This document shows, one piece after another, positions 17,235-23,669 of a stretch of 64,000 nt of DNA. The notes under the pieces are model-generated. The model was given only the letters and a program-made list of their open reading frames with translations, was not told the DNA's origin and searched no databases. The DNA is taken from the NCBI GenBank assembly GCA_049941595.1, contig JBNFNA010000007.1, forward strand, positions 62,001 to 126,000, in the 5' to 3' direction. The stretch's first letter is position 1. Every line of letters starts with the position of its first letter. A program made the translations under genes and the position numbers. The DNA is from Pasteurella sp049941595. Lineage in GTDB: Bacteria > Pseudomonadota > Gammaproteobacteria > Enterobacterales > Pasteurellaceae.

Positions 17235-17787
17235 AAACACCCCCTTTAACTTCTAAAGTGCGGTCATTTTTGGCGGTGTTTGGTAAGCGACCTAGTGAGA
17301 TTAAAACATAATCACGGGCTAAATAGGCTCTAGCTTGGGTTTCGTTATCAGCTAATATGCGGATTTGTTCCGCTTTGGTTTGGTCATAATGTTGGCGTGA
17401 TATGCCTAAGAATTGGTAAATCATTTGCGTAACTCCGTTGATAAATTTATTGAGAGTTACCGCTAAAAGTTTCCACGCTTTAGGGCGGTAACGTGCGACT
17501 GGGTGGAAAACTGCGATCAACGGAACACAGCCAACGATTAAACGTTGCCAATCGCACGCTACCATAGAGAATAGATCCATTGCTGGATTTATTTTAGGTG
17601 TGCGAACTTCACGAACAAAAAAAGCACGGTTAAATGGCGTGCTACTGTTCGCCGTTGATTTATTATTCGAGTTTCCACGCTCGGCTAGTGATTTTGCACT
17701 AACGGCTGAATGATGCCAAAATTGACCGCACTTTGTAAAGCGTTTTAGCTCACTTTTTTTAAATAAATCGGATATTTTGAATAGCAT
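17227..17787 (-). CDS. Ash / Icd-like protein, 186 aa
   Basis: The C-terminal part, ADNETQARAYLARDYVLISLGRLP, carries the pattern (QARxxLxRDYVLxxxGRLP) of phage Ash-family proteins, often named host cell division inhibitor Icd-like and encoded in P4 and P1-type immunity regions. The N-terminal 70 residues are Ser/Asn-rich and poorly conserved in such proteins; the middle is hydrophobic (QRLIVGCVPLIAVF). AAGGA lies 11 bp before the ATG. It follows a 276-bp region with stem-loops and palindromes, so it is probably the first gene of a separately controlled transcript. Function in this element is unproven. Confidence 0.55.
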   Translation of the reverse strand: MLFKISDLFKKSELKRFTKCGQFWHHSAVSAKSLAERGNSNNKSTANSSTPFNRAFFVREVRTPKINPAMDLFSMVACDWQRLIVGCVPLIAVFHPVARYRPKAWKLLAVTLNKFINGVTQMIYQFLGISRQHYDQTKAEQIRILADNETQARAYLARDYVLISLGRLPNTAKNDRTLEVKGGVYA

Positions 17788-17846
17788 TTTGATATAATCC
17801 TTTTTGCCTAGATATTGATTTCATTCCAAAGCCTCATTGAGTTAAA

Positions 17847-17870
17847 CCTCGGTGAGGTTTTTTGTTTTGG
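17847..17870. other. Stem-loops before the Icd-like gene, candidate C4-type RNA
   Basis: AACCTC and GAGGTT arms enclose GGT. On the plus strand the stem is followed by TTTTTT, as in a terminator, although no plus-strand gene precedes it. On the minus strand it is followed by CTCAATGAG, a second small palindrome. P1 and P4 phages encode a short C4/CI antisense RNA just upstream of icd/ash genes, so this is a plausible counterpart. Confidence 0.4.
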
Positions 17871-17872
17871 CG

Positions 17873-17929
17873 TTAAGTTATGGTTAAGTGCTTGCCCTCC
17901 TGTGAATCATTGGCTTTCATTTGATACAT
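17873..17929 (-). CDS. Possible 18-residue leader peptide
   Basis: ATG at 17929 to TAA at 17873 encodes MYQMKANDSQEGKHLTIT. No good ribosome binding site precedes it. It lies in the regulatory gap before the Icd-like gene. Translation of a leader could modulate the RNA folding there. Weakly supported. Confidence 0.2.
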   Translation of the reverse strand: MYQMKANDSQEGKHLTIT

Positions 17930-17949
17930 CAACTTGTATTAGTTCAGTT

Positions 17950-17989
17950 GTGGTCATATGACCACGGTTGAATTGTGTACATATGTACA
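17950..17989. promoter_or_regulatory. Two palindromic operators, 25 bp apart
   Basis: GTGGTCATATGACCAC (17950-17965) is a perfect 16-bp palindrome and TGTACATATGTACA (17976-17989) a perfect 14-bp one. Their centres are 25 bp apart and both contain CATATG. A dyad ATCCAA-AA-TTGGAT lies near 18025. Probable binding sites of a dimeric regulator controlling the Icd-like transcript. Confidence 0.55.
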
Positions 17990-18063
17990 TGGCTAAGTGT
18001 TGTGTTATCGCAACAGCTCAGCCGATCCAAAATTGGATTAGTTACCTCAAAAATTCGGAGGGT

Positions 18064-18339
18064 TCATTTCTTCTCAACCTCGCTTAGCCTTTTATCTAAC
18101 TTATTCAGCGTTTGCTTAGCCTTGAGTAATTGCCCTAATAAAAACTCTGTAGGACATTGTTTGCATTCCCGTTCAATTTCTAGCACCTTTTCTTTCTGCA
18201 GTTGGATGACCTCACTTAATGGATAGGGTTCGTTATCGTCATCAAGGCTAAGGAAAGAGTAGGTAGTCGCTCTCACCTGGTAATGTTGAACGGCATTAGG
18301 TAAGAGAAAACGCTTGGCTATCTTGTTTTTTATTTCCAT
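18064..18339 (-). CDS. Small coiled-coil element protein, 91 aa
   Basis: Read from the ATG at 18339, four codons inside a longer TTG-start frame, because GGGA precedes it at normal spacing. The second half is a predicted coiled coil with heptads (LQKEKVLEIERECKQ, LLKAKQTLNKLDKRLSEVEKK), and there are two Cys. No family recognised. It overlaps the upstream 56-aa gene by 10 bp and is last before the regulatory gap. Confidence 0.55.
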   Translation of the reverse strand: MEIKNKIAKRFLLPNAVQHYQVRATTYSFLSLDDDNEPYPLSEVIQLQKEKVLEIERECKQCPTEFLLGQLLKAKQTLNKLDKRLSEVEKK

Positions 18340-18500
18340 TTCTTTTCCCAATAAATTCGCTTTTCCTCTTCTGTGAGGGTGTGAAAGTGTGTGGCATATC
18401 CACCATGTTTTAATGCGTTAAATCGGCTATGGCGATATGCTTTTCCCGTTTCGCAAATCGGCGTTTTATTTCGCACTTTTGTTGCTATTTGATCGCTCAC
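18330..18500 (-). CDS. Very small element protein, 56 aa (GTG start)
   Basis: A frame from GTG at 18500 to TAA at 18330-18332. It contains GKAYRHSRFNALKHGGYA and ends TEEEKRIYWEKKWK, a residue mix typical of a real basic protein. GGTGGTGG precedes the GTG. It fills the gap between two other element genes and overlaps the next start by 10 bp, as expected for a coupled operon. Function unknown. Confidence 0.5.
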   Translation of the reverse strand: MSDQIATKVRNKTPICETGKAYRHSRFNALKHGGYATHFHTLTEEEKRIYWEKKWK

Positions 18501-18530
18501 AATCCACCACCAGCAAGGGTTTAACGGTTT

Positions 18531-18809
18531 TCACAATTCGCAGTTTGTGTCGCAATTTATCCGTAGTAATTGTGTTAATTTTTCTTGAATATTCTCTACG
18601 TCATAAATCACGCAATTGATACGCTCCAACGTCCACTCTAGATAGTCTTTATCACTCATCCTTACATCAGGTGCCCCCTCTGTTTTTACCATTGGATAAC
18701 CTTTATCAATGGTGTTTTCTAAGCTCTCTTGAATATTGTTTAACTGCGCCAAAATATCTGCGTATGTTGGGTTATATTGGCTTTCTGCTGGTGGATTGGT
18801 ATCAAGCAT
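18531..18809 (-). CDS. Small acidic element protein, 92 aa
   Basis: No family recognised. It is mostly helical and acidic: PTYADILAQLNNIQESLENTIDKG, then DKDYLEWTLERINCVIYDVENIQEKLTQLL. AAAGGGGG lies upstream of the ATG, and the start overlaps the end of the Rha-family gene by 8 bp. Such small acidic helical proteins can be phage inhibitors or DNA mimics, but nothing here proves that. Confidence 0.6.
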   Translation of the reverse strand: MLDTNPPAESQYNPTYADILAQLNNIQESLENTIDKGYPMVKTEGAPDVRMSDKDYLEWTLERINCVIYDVENIQEKLTQLLRINCDTNCEL

Positions 18810-19524
18810 TTAATGCCCCCTTTCTCAAGTGGTGTAATGTGGTTTCTTGTAATTGTGCTTTGCGCTGGTGGTAGTCCATACCTAACTTAATCATTACGGC
18901 ATTTTCAGAAAGCAACTGATCAACTAATTGCAATTGATCAACAGTCAAGCATTGCCTTATTTCCATATCATCAGGATAGCCATTTACCTGTAACCACGAT
19001 TTACGGCTATTCCCTAGTGCTACCACATAAACAAGGTTATTCTCTCGGCTGTATGCGTGAGGGTCTTCCTTGCCTACTTGTTCTAAACGGTACTTAATCG
19101 CCTCATTCATTCGTAGTTGATCAGCCTTCATATTTGCTCTGGTCGCAAGGCGTTTTTTCATCTCGTTAAACTCTTTGATGTACTGCTCTTTAAATTGCAT
19201 TGCTTTCTTGCCAGTAAAGCCCATCACTAACAACGTAAAACCATCTTGGGTCATTAAATACATTGGTCTTTTTTCACCTTTCTCATCGGTGTATTTAACC
19301 GCCTTAAAATTAAGGGCGTTAAATTCAGGCGAACAACCTAAGTTTTTTATAGTCGCTAGAAGATTGTCGTGCCGTTTACCAAAGTAATGAGCAACTTTCA
19401 GGCTATCAGTCATTGCTACTGTTTCTTTGTGGAAGACTTTAGGAAATACTGCGCTATTTACCGCACTTTCTGCGCCTTGTAGCTCGTTTACTTGGTTTAC
19501 TTGATTCTTGGTATTAATCATCAT
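18802..19524 (-). CDS. Rha-family phage regulatory protein, 240 aa
   Basis: The segment from about residue 35 to 125 fits the phage Rha domain: DSLKVAHYFGKRHDNLLATIKNL, then ALNFKAVKYTDEKGEKRPMYLMTQDGFTLLVMGFTGKKAMQFKEQYIKEFN is read across the family-typical helix and wing. Rha proteins occur in lambdoid phages and satellites; P22 Rha affects growth in hosts lacking IHF. The C-terminal 100 residues are helical and unassigned. GAGGATTTA precedes a double ATG. Confidence 0.82.
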   Translation of the reverse strand: MMINTKNQVNQVNELQGAESAVNSAVFPKVFHKETVAMTDSLKVAHYFGKRHDNLLATIKNLGCSPEFNALNFKAVKYTDEKGEKRPMYLMTQDGFTLLVMGFTGKKAMQFKEQYIKEFNEMKKRLATRANMKADQLRMNEAIKYRLEQVGKEDPHAYSRENNLVYVVALGNSRKSWLQVNGYPDDMEIRQCLTVDQLQLVDQLLSENAVMIKLGMDYHQRKAQLQETTLHHLRKGALNA

Positions 19525-19541
19525 TAAATCCTCGCTATGCG

Positions 19542-19964
19542 CTAAATATTGGCTTTTGGGCGTGATGGTTTTTGTACTATTCTTTCACCGTCCACCACCG
19601 CCAAAGGATCTACATAGTGAAAACGGTTCATTGCCTCATTAATATCTGCCTGTGAGAGTGGCTTATAACCTCGTTGGCTTGCTTTCAGGTTGTAATACTT
19701 GGCTAACTTCTCGCAATCTTTCGCACTTGCTACGCGGTAAGAGAGATAAACACCACCATATATCCCTTTGCGTTCCACTCGCACAAATGAAATATTGTTT
19801 TGCTCCTCGAGTTGATTAATCTCATTACGCAAAGAACGGTTAAAACAGATTTTTTGTAATTCAAGTTCACTAACCTCACCCAATAGCACAGCTAAGCCAG
19901 CCACTTTTGGCTTACGCTCCATCAGTGGAAAGTTAAAACTTGCTAGATATTGATTGCCTTCCAT
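19542..19964 (-). CDS. Element protein of unknown function, 140 aa
   Basis: No family recognised. Features are a leucine/valine-rich segment (VAGLAVLLGEVSELELQKICF) and a basic middle (RVERKGIYGGVYLSYRVAS). The C-terminal helix DINEAMNRFHYVDPLAVVDG precedes a basic tail. GAGGGG precedes the ATG. It lies 9 bp after the AlpA-like gene, so it is probably in the same early operon. Confidence 0.6.
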   Translation of the reverse strand: MEGNQYLASFNFPLMERKPKVAGLAVLLGEVSELELQKICFNRSLRNEINQLEEQNNISFVRVERKGIYGGVYLSYRVASAKDCEKLAKYYNLKASQRGYKPLSQADINEAMNRFHYVDPLAVVDGERIVQKPSRPKANI

Positions 19965-19973
19965 AATCGCCCC

Positions 19974-20168
19974 TCATACGTTAGTAGATTGAATAAAGGC
20001 ATTGACCTCATCAGCACTAAAACGCACAGATCCACCGATTTTGATTTTTTTCAGTAAGCCCTGTCTTGCTAAGCGGTCAATTTTGGTGCGTGAGCCAATA
20101 CCGAGGGCGGTTAGCTCGTTAATGGAATAGTATTTTTTGATTGGTGTTTGATTGGTTTGAGTAGTCAT
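19974..20168 (-). CDS. alpA: AlpA-family helix-turn-helix regulator, 64 aa
   Basis: Winged-helix MerR-like DNA-binding protein. The pattern YYSINELTALGIGSRTKIDRLARQGLLKKIKIGG, SVRFSADEVNAFI is that of AlpA/Vis proteins, which act as excisionase and transcription activator in P4 and as the induction switch in enterobacterial phage-inducible islands. AAGGGG lies 6 bp before the ATG. The 219 bp upstream hold four TTTGRTARG repeats that could be its own binding sites. Confidence 0.85.
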   Translation of the reverse strand: MTTQTNQTPIKKYYSINELTALGIGSRTKIDRLARQGLLKKIKIGGSVRFSADEVNAFIQSTNV

Positions 20169-20245
20169 AAATACCCCTTTTAATTTGGTTAATTAAAATT
20201 AAGCAAAGCGTTTCATTTTGCTTTAGGGGTATTTTGGGAAATGTA

Positions 20246-20360
20246 TTTGATAAGTGGGAAAAGTTACCAAAAGTATTTGGTAAGCGTTTTATAAAGTAGG
20301 GCTAAAGCCTTATATATTGGGGCTTGCGGTTGATTTGGTAGGTTTTAAAAATTTGATAAG
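20246..20360. promoter_or_regulatory. Four TTTGRTARG repeats upstream of alpA
   Basis: TTTGATAAG at 20246, TTTGGTAAG at 20276, TTTGGTAGG at 20334 and TTTGATAAG at 20352, all on the plus strand. The first two are 30 bp apart, three helical turns. The region is otherwise gene-free (20169-20387) and must hold the alpA promoter. Confidence 0.5.
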
Positions 20361-20387
20361 TTTTGACTAGGCGATAAAAAAGGCGGT

Positions 20388-21236
20388 TTATTCCACCTCT
20401 TGTGAGTAAAATTTTATCGCCTCCGCTATTCTCGGTCTGAATGTTTCCGCACTTTTGGGGGTGGTAAATAATTCTGTGCTTTCATCTTTTAGGATTTTAG
20501 CAATAGAAGATTTTTTTATTTTGCCCGTGTCGGTCATTAATCGGCTTTCATTCTGTTCCGCATATCTTAAAGCAAGAATTGCTATTGCCTGTAAGTGCGT
20601 TTCTCTTTCGGTTGGATTGTATTTACTGCTTTCTATGTCAGGTTTTGATAGGTTTTGAATTTCTTTTTTTTGTTGTTCTTTTTCAAGCTCTGTAATTTTT
20701 TTCTGTAATTCCTCAATCTGTGCCTTTAATTCTAAGTTTTCGGCTTGGGTTCTGTTTAATTGTGTGTAAGGTGGTGTTGGTGTATGCTGGTCATTATAAT
20801 TATTTTCACGGAATATTGATATTGGATTTTTAATCCTAGCATATTTACATTTTTCTTTAGGTAATGTGCTATACAGCACTTGGCACTGTTTCAAGTCATC
20901 TAAAGCAATATATATGGAATGATAAGGAACTTCTGACTCTAGAGCTATCTCATCTATAAGATTAAATGAAAATCCCGTAAACTCATTAAAAGAAGTAAAA
21001 AACTCAAACGTTTTCCCATTATCTAGAGAGCTTGTATCAAACCTATTTGTAATTGATACACCTCTTATAACGATATCCTTTATTTCTCCCTCTAAGAAAG
21101 AAACTGTTTCATCTATTGGTAAATCTAGGCTTTGTGAGTAAAACTGAATCAATTCCTCAACATTAATGATTGGTATTAAATCTTTATATAAATTTTCCCT
21201 TACCTGCTTTTTTAACTCATCTATTGAAAAACTCAT
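20388..21236 (-). CDS. Unknown 282-aa protein with coiled coil and conserved-type C-terminal domain
   Basis: The N-terminal 150 residues are acidic with alternating strands and helices and match nothing I recognise. Residues of about 165-200 form a coiled coil (QAENLELKAQIEELQKKITELEKEQQKK). The last 75 residues, from ERETHLQAIAILALRYAEQ to SAETFRPRIAEAIKFY, resemble a C-terminal module often found in phage and island proteins that includes a short helical DNA-binding-like unit. AGGGA precedes the ATG. It sits between the right iterons and alpA, the usual cargo slot of satellites, so a defence or regulatory role is possible but unproven. Confidence 0.6.
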   Translation of the reverse strand: MSFSIDELKKQVRENLYKDLIPIINVEELIQFYSQSLDLPIDETVSFLEGEIKDIVIRGVSITNRFDTSSLDNGKTFEFFTSFNEFTGFSFNLIDEIALESEVPYHSIYIALDDLKQCQVLYSTLPKEKCKYARIKNPISIFRENNYNDQHTPTPPYTQLNRTQAENLELKAQIEELQKKITELEKEQQKKEIQNLSKPDIESSKYNPTERETHLQAIAILALRYAEQNESRLMTDTGKIKKSSIAKILKDESTELFTTPKSAETFRPRIAEAIKFYSQEVE

Positions 21237-21517
21237 AAAACGTCCCTATACGTTGCCCTATTTAGTGAGAGTGCAACAAAGAATAAATAGGGTTATTCTC
21301 TTTCGGTTCGGGTAATTAGTCCGCCCCTAGTTGCACTGATTCGCAAATTAGTTAGTTTTATACTTCTTGAGTGCAATTTAAACTCATTCAAAGTTAGTTA
21401 AATTTAATCATATTTCACCATACTGTACAAGTGCTGTATAAAAAGTTTATTTTCAGCACAATACAACCTATTTTTAGGCTATTTACTGCCTCATTTCGTC
21501 AAAATCACCCCAAAAAA

Positions 21518-21670
21518 TAGGACAAAAACAGGCAAAAATAGGACAAAAACAGGCAAAAATAGGACAATTTGAAGGTAAAATAGGACAATAATTGATTAAT
21601 ATTTATACTATTTTTAATGTAAGTTATTGTTTTATATAGACCCCTGTTTTTTATTGTCCTAATTGTCCTA
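21518..21670. repeat. Right iteron cluster (TAGGACAA type)
   Basis: Four copies of TAGGACAA start at 21518, 21539, 21560 and 21581, exactly 21 bp apart. After an AT-rich stretch, inverted copies TTGTCCTA lie at 21654 and 21663, 9 bp apart, followed by ATAAAAAAA. The arrangement copies the left cluster except that the seventh iteron base is A, not C. Confidence 0.8.
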
Positions 21671-21721
21671 TAAAAAAATTATGCTTCTATAAGAAAAGTT
21701 TTTTGTGGTGTTGGTGGAAAT

Positions 21722-21748
21722 AAAAAAAGGCTAAACAAATTAGCCTTT
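21722..21748 (-). terminator. Terminator of the integrase gene
   Basis: AAAGGCTAA (21726-21734) pairs with TTAGCCTTT (21740-21748), loop ACAAA. On the minus strand a TTTTTTT run follows. Confidence 0.85.
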
Positions 21749-21759
21749 GAAAGAAAGTG

Positions 21760-23043
21760 TTAAGCCACAACCTTAAGATGCTTTGGTGGTGGAATAATTG
21801 GCTCTGGTGCTTGGCTTTCTACATAATCCGCCCATTCTTGCAGCATCACCGCCCTTTGTGAAAGATACAAGGATTTATCATAGGTTCTTCGGATTTGGTT
21901 TTTATCTTTATTTTGCTTGTGTGATAAGGCTCTTTCTATCCAGTCTGCTTTGTAGTCTTTCTCGTTTAATGACGTGCTGAATAAATGGCGTATGCCGTGC
22001 GTAGTAAGCCGTTTTTCCCCTATCCCCTTAATAATGGCTTTCCGCATTGCTTCAATGCTTAAATGACCGCTTTTTGCGGTTAAACTGGCAAACACAAATT
22101 CACTATCAATACCAAGTGCGGTGTGTAACTGTTGCATTTTATTAAATATCCCCACCGCTTGGCGTGATAGTGTTACTATGTGTTCTCTCCCCTCTGGCAG
22201 ATTCTTATTGCCTTTTTGGACTCGGTAGATCCACGTTTTTTCTTTGTAATGAATATCCGCCCATTTCGCTTTAGCGATTTCAGAAGGTCGCCCACCAGTC
22301 AACACCACCAGCATAACCGCATAAAATGAAAACGGGTTAAAGCGGTTTTCTTCTCTTGCCTTGTAAAAGCCGTGTAAAAACTCGCTTAATTCTTCAGGGG
22401 TAATAGTATTCATTCCCTTAGAAACTGGCTTGTCAAATTCCTTGCCTATTTCTGCCAACGGATTATACGCAATTAGCCCCCTATGAAGTGCGAACCGCAT
22501 TACATGATTAAGGTTACTAATAATCTTTTTAACGGTTTCTAGCTTGCCCTCTTTCTCAAGTGGTTTGATCGCATTAATGGCAATAAGTGGCGTGATTTCT
22601 GATATAGGGTAATTGGCAAAGTGCGGGAGTAAATGGCGTTCAAATAAAGCCCACGTATCTTTAGCAGTACGTTCTGAAAAGTTGGCTTTGATTTTTCTAT
22701 CTTCAAACCACGCTATAGCCATCTTTTCAAAGGTACGGTTTAACTTGTCCGCTTGCTCTTGTTCTTGTTGCTTACGATAGGTTTGTGGATCGATATTATT
22801 CGCCAGCAAGGTGTTATATTCATCACGCTTAGCTCTGGCTTGTGATAGGGATAAATCTGGATAGGTGCCTAAGCTAATTGTAGTACGTTTCTTAGTGTAA
22901 GGCTGGGCATATCTAAAACGCCATAACTTCGCCCCTTTGCTCGATACTTCTAAAAATAGCCCGTCACCATCATATAGGGCTTTGCTACTCGCTTTTGCGT
23001 TTTTGATCTCGCTGTCTGTTAGTTTCTTCACTAATCTAGCCAT
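21760..23043 (-). CDS. int: P4-type tyrosine integrase, 427 aa
   Basis: Site-specific recombinase that inserts the element into selC. The N-terminal arm-binding domain (DUF4102 type) includes LYDGDGLFLEVSSKGAKLW and TISLGTYPDLSLSQARAK. The catalytic set is complete: Arg252 (GGRPSEI), His349 and Arg352 (HGIR), His375 (ALSHK) and the nucleophile Tyr388 (RRTYDKS). The gene lies 0.3 kb from the tRNA gene, with TAGTACTA arm-type sites in between. It is transcribed away from selC. Confidence 0.95.
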   Translation of the reverse strand: MARLVKKLTDSEIKNAKASSKALYDGDGLFLEVSSKGAKLWRFRYAQPYTKKRTTISLGTYPDLSLSQARAKRDEYNTLLANNIDPQTYRKQQEQEQADKLNRTFEKMAIAWFEDRKIKANFSERTAKDTWALFERHLLPHFANYPISEITPLIAINAIKPLEKEGKLETVKKIISNLNHVMRFALHRGLIAYNPLAEIGKEFDKPVSKGMNTITPEELSEFLHGFYKAREENRFNPFSFYAVMLVVLTGGRPSEIAKAKWADIHYKEKTWIYRVQKGNKNLPEGREHIVTLSRQAVGIFNKMQQLHTALGIDSEFVFASLTAKSGHLSIEAMRKAIIKGIGEKRLTTHGIRHLFSTSLNEKDYKADWIERALSHKQNKDKNQIRRTYDKSLYLSQRAVMLQEWADYVESQAPEPIIPPPKHLKVVA

Positions 23044-23386
23044 AAAAAAACTCCGTATAGAAAGAGTTATTTTTAGAAAGGAATCTTAAAGATAGTACTA
23101 TTTTTCACATTTAGAAAATCTAGTACTAAACACTGCAAAGCCATATACATAAAGGCTTTATAAAACATTTAGTACTAGATTTTGCTATTTCCCCCTTGAG
23201 ACTTTGGGAGTAAATGGTACTAAAACTGCTTCTTTCTAAAATTCTAGTACTATTTATAGTACTAAAAATGTGGGTTAGATTGAATAAGTTTGATTAATTT
23301 TGCACTATATAAAATGCGACAAACCTTGATTTCATTGGGTTTTATTGATTGTTTTGGTGAGGTTTGATGAAGTTTGAATTATGGAT
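23044..23386. other. Gene-free 343 bp: right attachment arm
   Basis: Between integrase and selC. It holds five perfect TAGTACTA sites and the integrase promoter region. No gene seen. Confidence 0.7.
23093..23264. repeat. TAGTACTA sites, right end
   Basis: Perfect copies start at 23093, 23121, 23170, 23245 and 23257; a partial copy (GGTACTA) is near 23216. The last two are 12 bp apart, as at the left end. Probable arm-type binding sites for the integrase or its directionality factor. Confidence 0.65.
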
Positions 23387-23407
23387 TGGCGGAGGAGAAT
23401 GGGAGTC
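23379..23407. repeat. Right attachment core
   Basis: TTATGGATTGGCGGAG then GAGAATGGGAGTC spans the 3' end of selC and matches 13003-13030 except for one extra G. It marks the crossover region. Confidence 0.85.
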
Positions 23408-23481
23408 GAACCCACCCGAGATTGCTGGCAACCTCAACAGGATTTGAAGTCCTGCCGCTTCACCGGAAACGACGCTCCTCC
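23387..23481 (-). tRNA. selC: tRNA-Sec (anticodon TCA)
   Basis: A 95-nt selenocysteine tRNA on the minus strand, the same length as in E. coli. It starts GGAGGAGCGTCG, has the long variable arm (GTTGAGGTTGCCAGCAATCTC region), the anticodon loop ACTTCAAA with TCA, the T arm GGTTCGACTCC and an encoded GCCA end. The extended acceptor stem is present, with a C/T mismatch at its eighth pair. Its 3' half is the attachment site of the element, which rebuilds it intact. selA and selB lie just beyond. Confidence 0.95.
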
Positions 23482-23669
23482 GTATAGGAAAGTGGTTGAA
23501 CTTTAACGCAAATAACCGTTTGATTCAAGTTGTGCACTAAAATTTTAGCAAAACTTACCGCACTTTTTTAACCACATCACAAAATTTGCCTTTCTTATTT
23601 ATGGATACTGAATTTTCAGCAGAAAACGAGTATGATTGAACCAATTTGATCTGCCAAACAGGAATAACA

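Larger units (their letters stand above)
21237..21759. other. Gene-free 523 bp: inverted repeats, promoter side and right iterons
   Basis: Holds nested inverted repeats (AGTGCAAC at 21270-21277 with GTTGCACT at 21330-21337, and AGAATAA at 21280 with TTATTCT at 21293), the right iteron cluster (21518-21670) and the integrase terminator. No gene seen. Confidence 0.7.
13003..23407. mobile_element. Integrated satellite-like element in selC (about 10.4 kb)
   Basis: Bounded by the direct repeats at 13003-13030 and 23379-23407. The integrase lies next to the intact tRNA, and all genes point the same way (minus strand). Contents from the integrase side are: tyrosine integrase, an unknown 282-aa protein, AlpA-like regulator, an unknown protein, Rha-family protein, three small proteins, Ash/Icd-like protein, three small proteins and a DUF927 ATPase. 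No capsid, tail, terminase or lysis gene is visible, which suggests a phage satellite rather than a full prophage. Uptake sequences occur inside it (for example 15813, 16911, 17256, 22113). Its helper phage, if any, is unknown. Confidence 0.85.

Noticed and set aside
21421..21440. TACTGTA and TGCTGTA resembling a LexA box
   Set aside because: The two half-sites are in direct, not inverted, orientation, so a normal LexA dimer site is not formed.
13003..23407. Complete prophage
   Set aside because: No capsid, portal, terminase, tail or lysis genes were seen among the reading frames.
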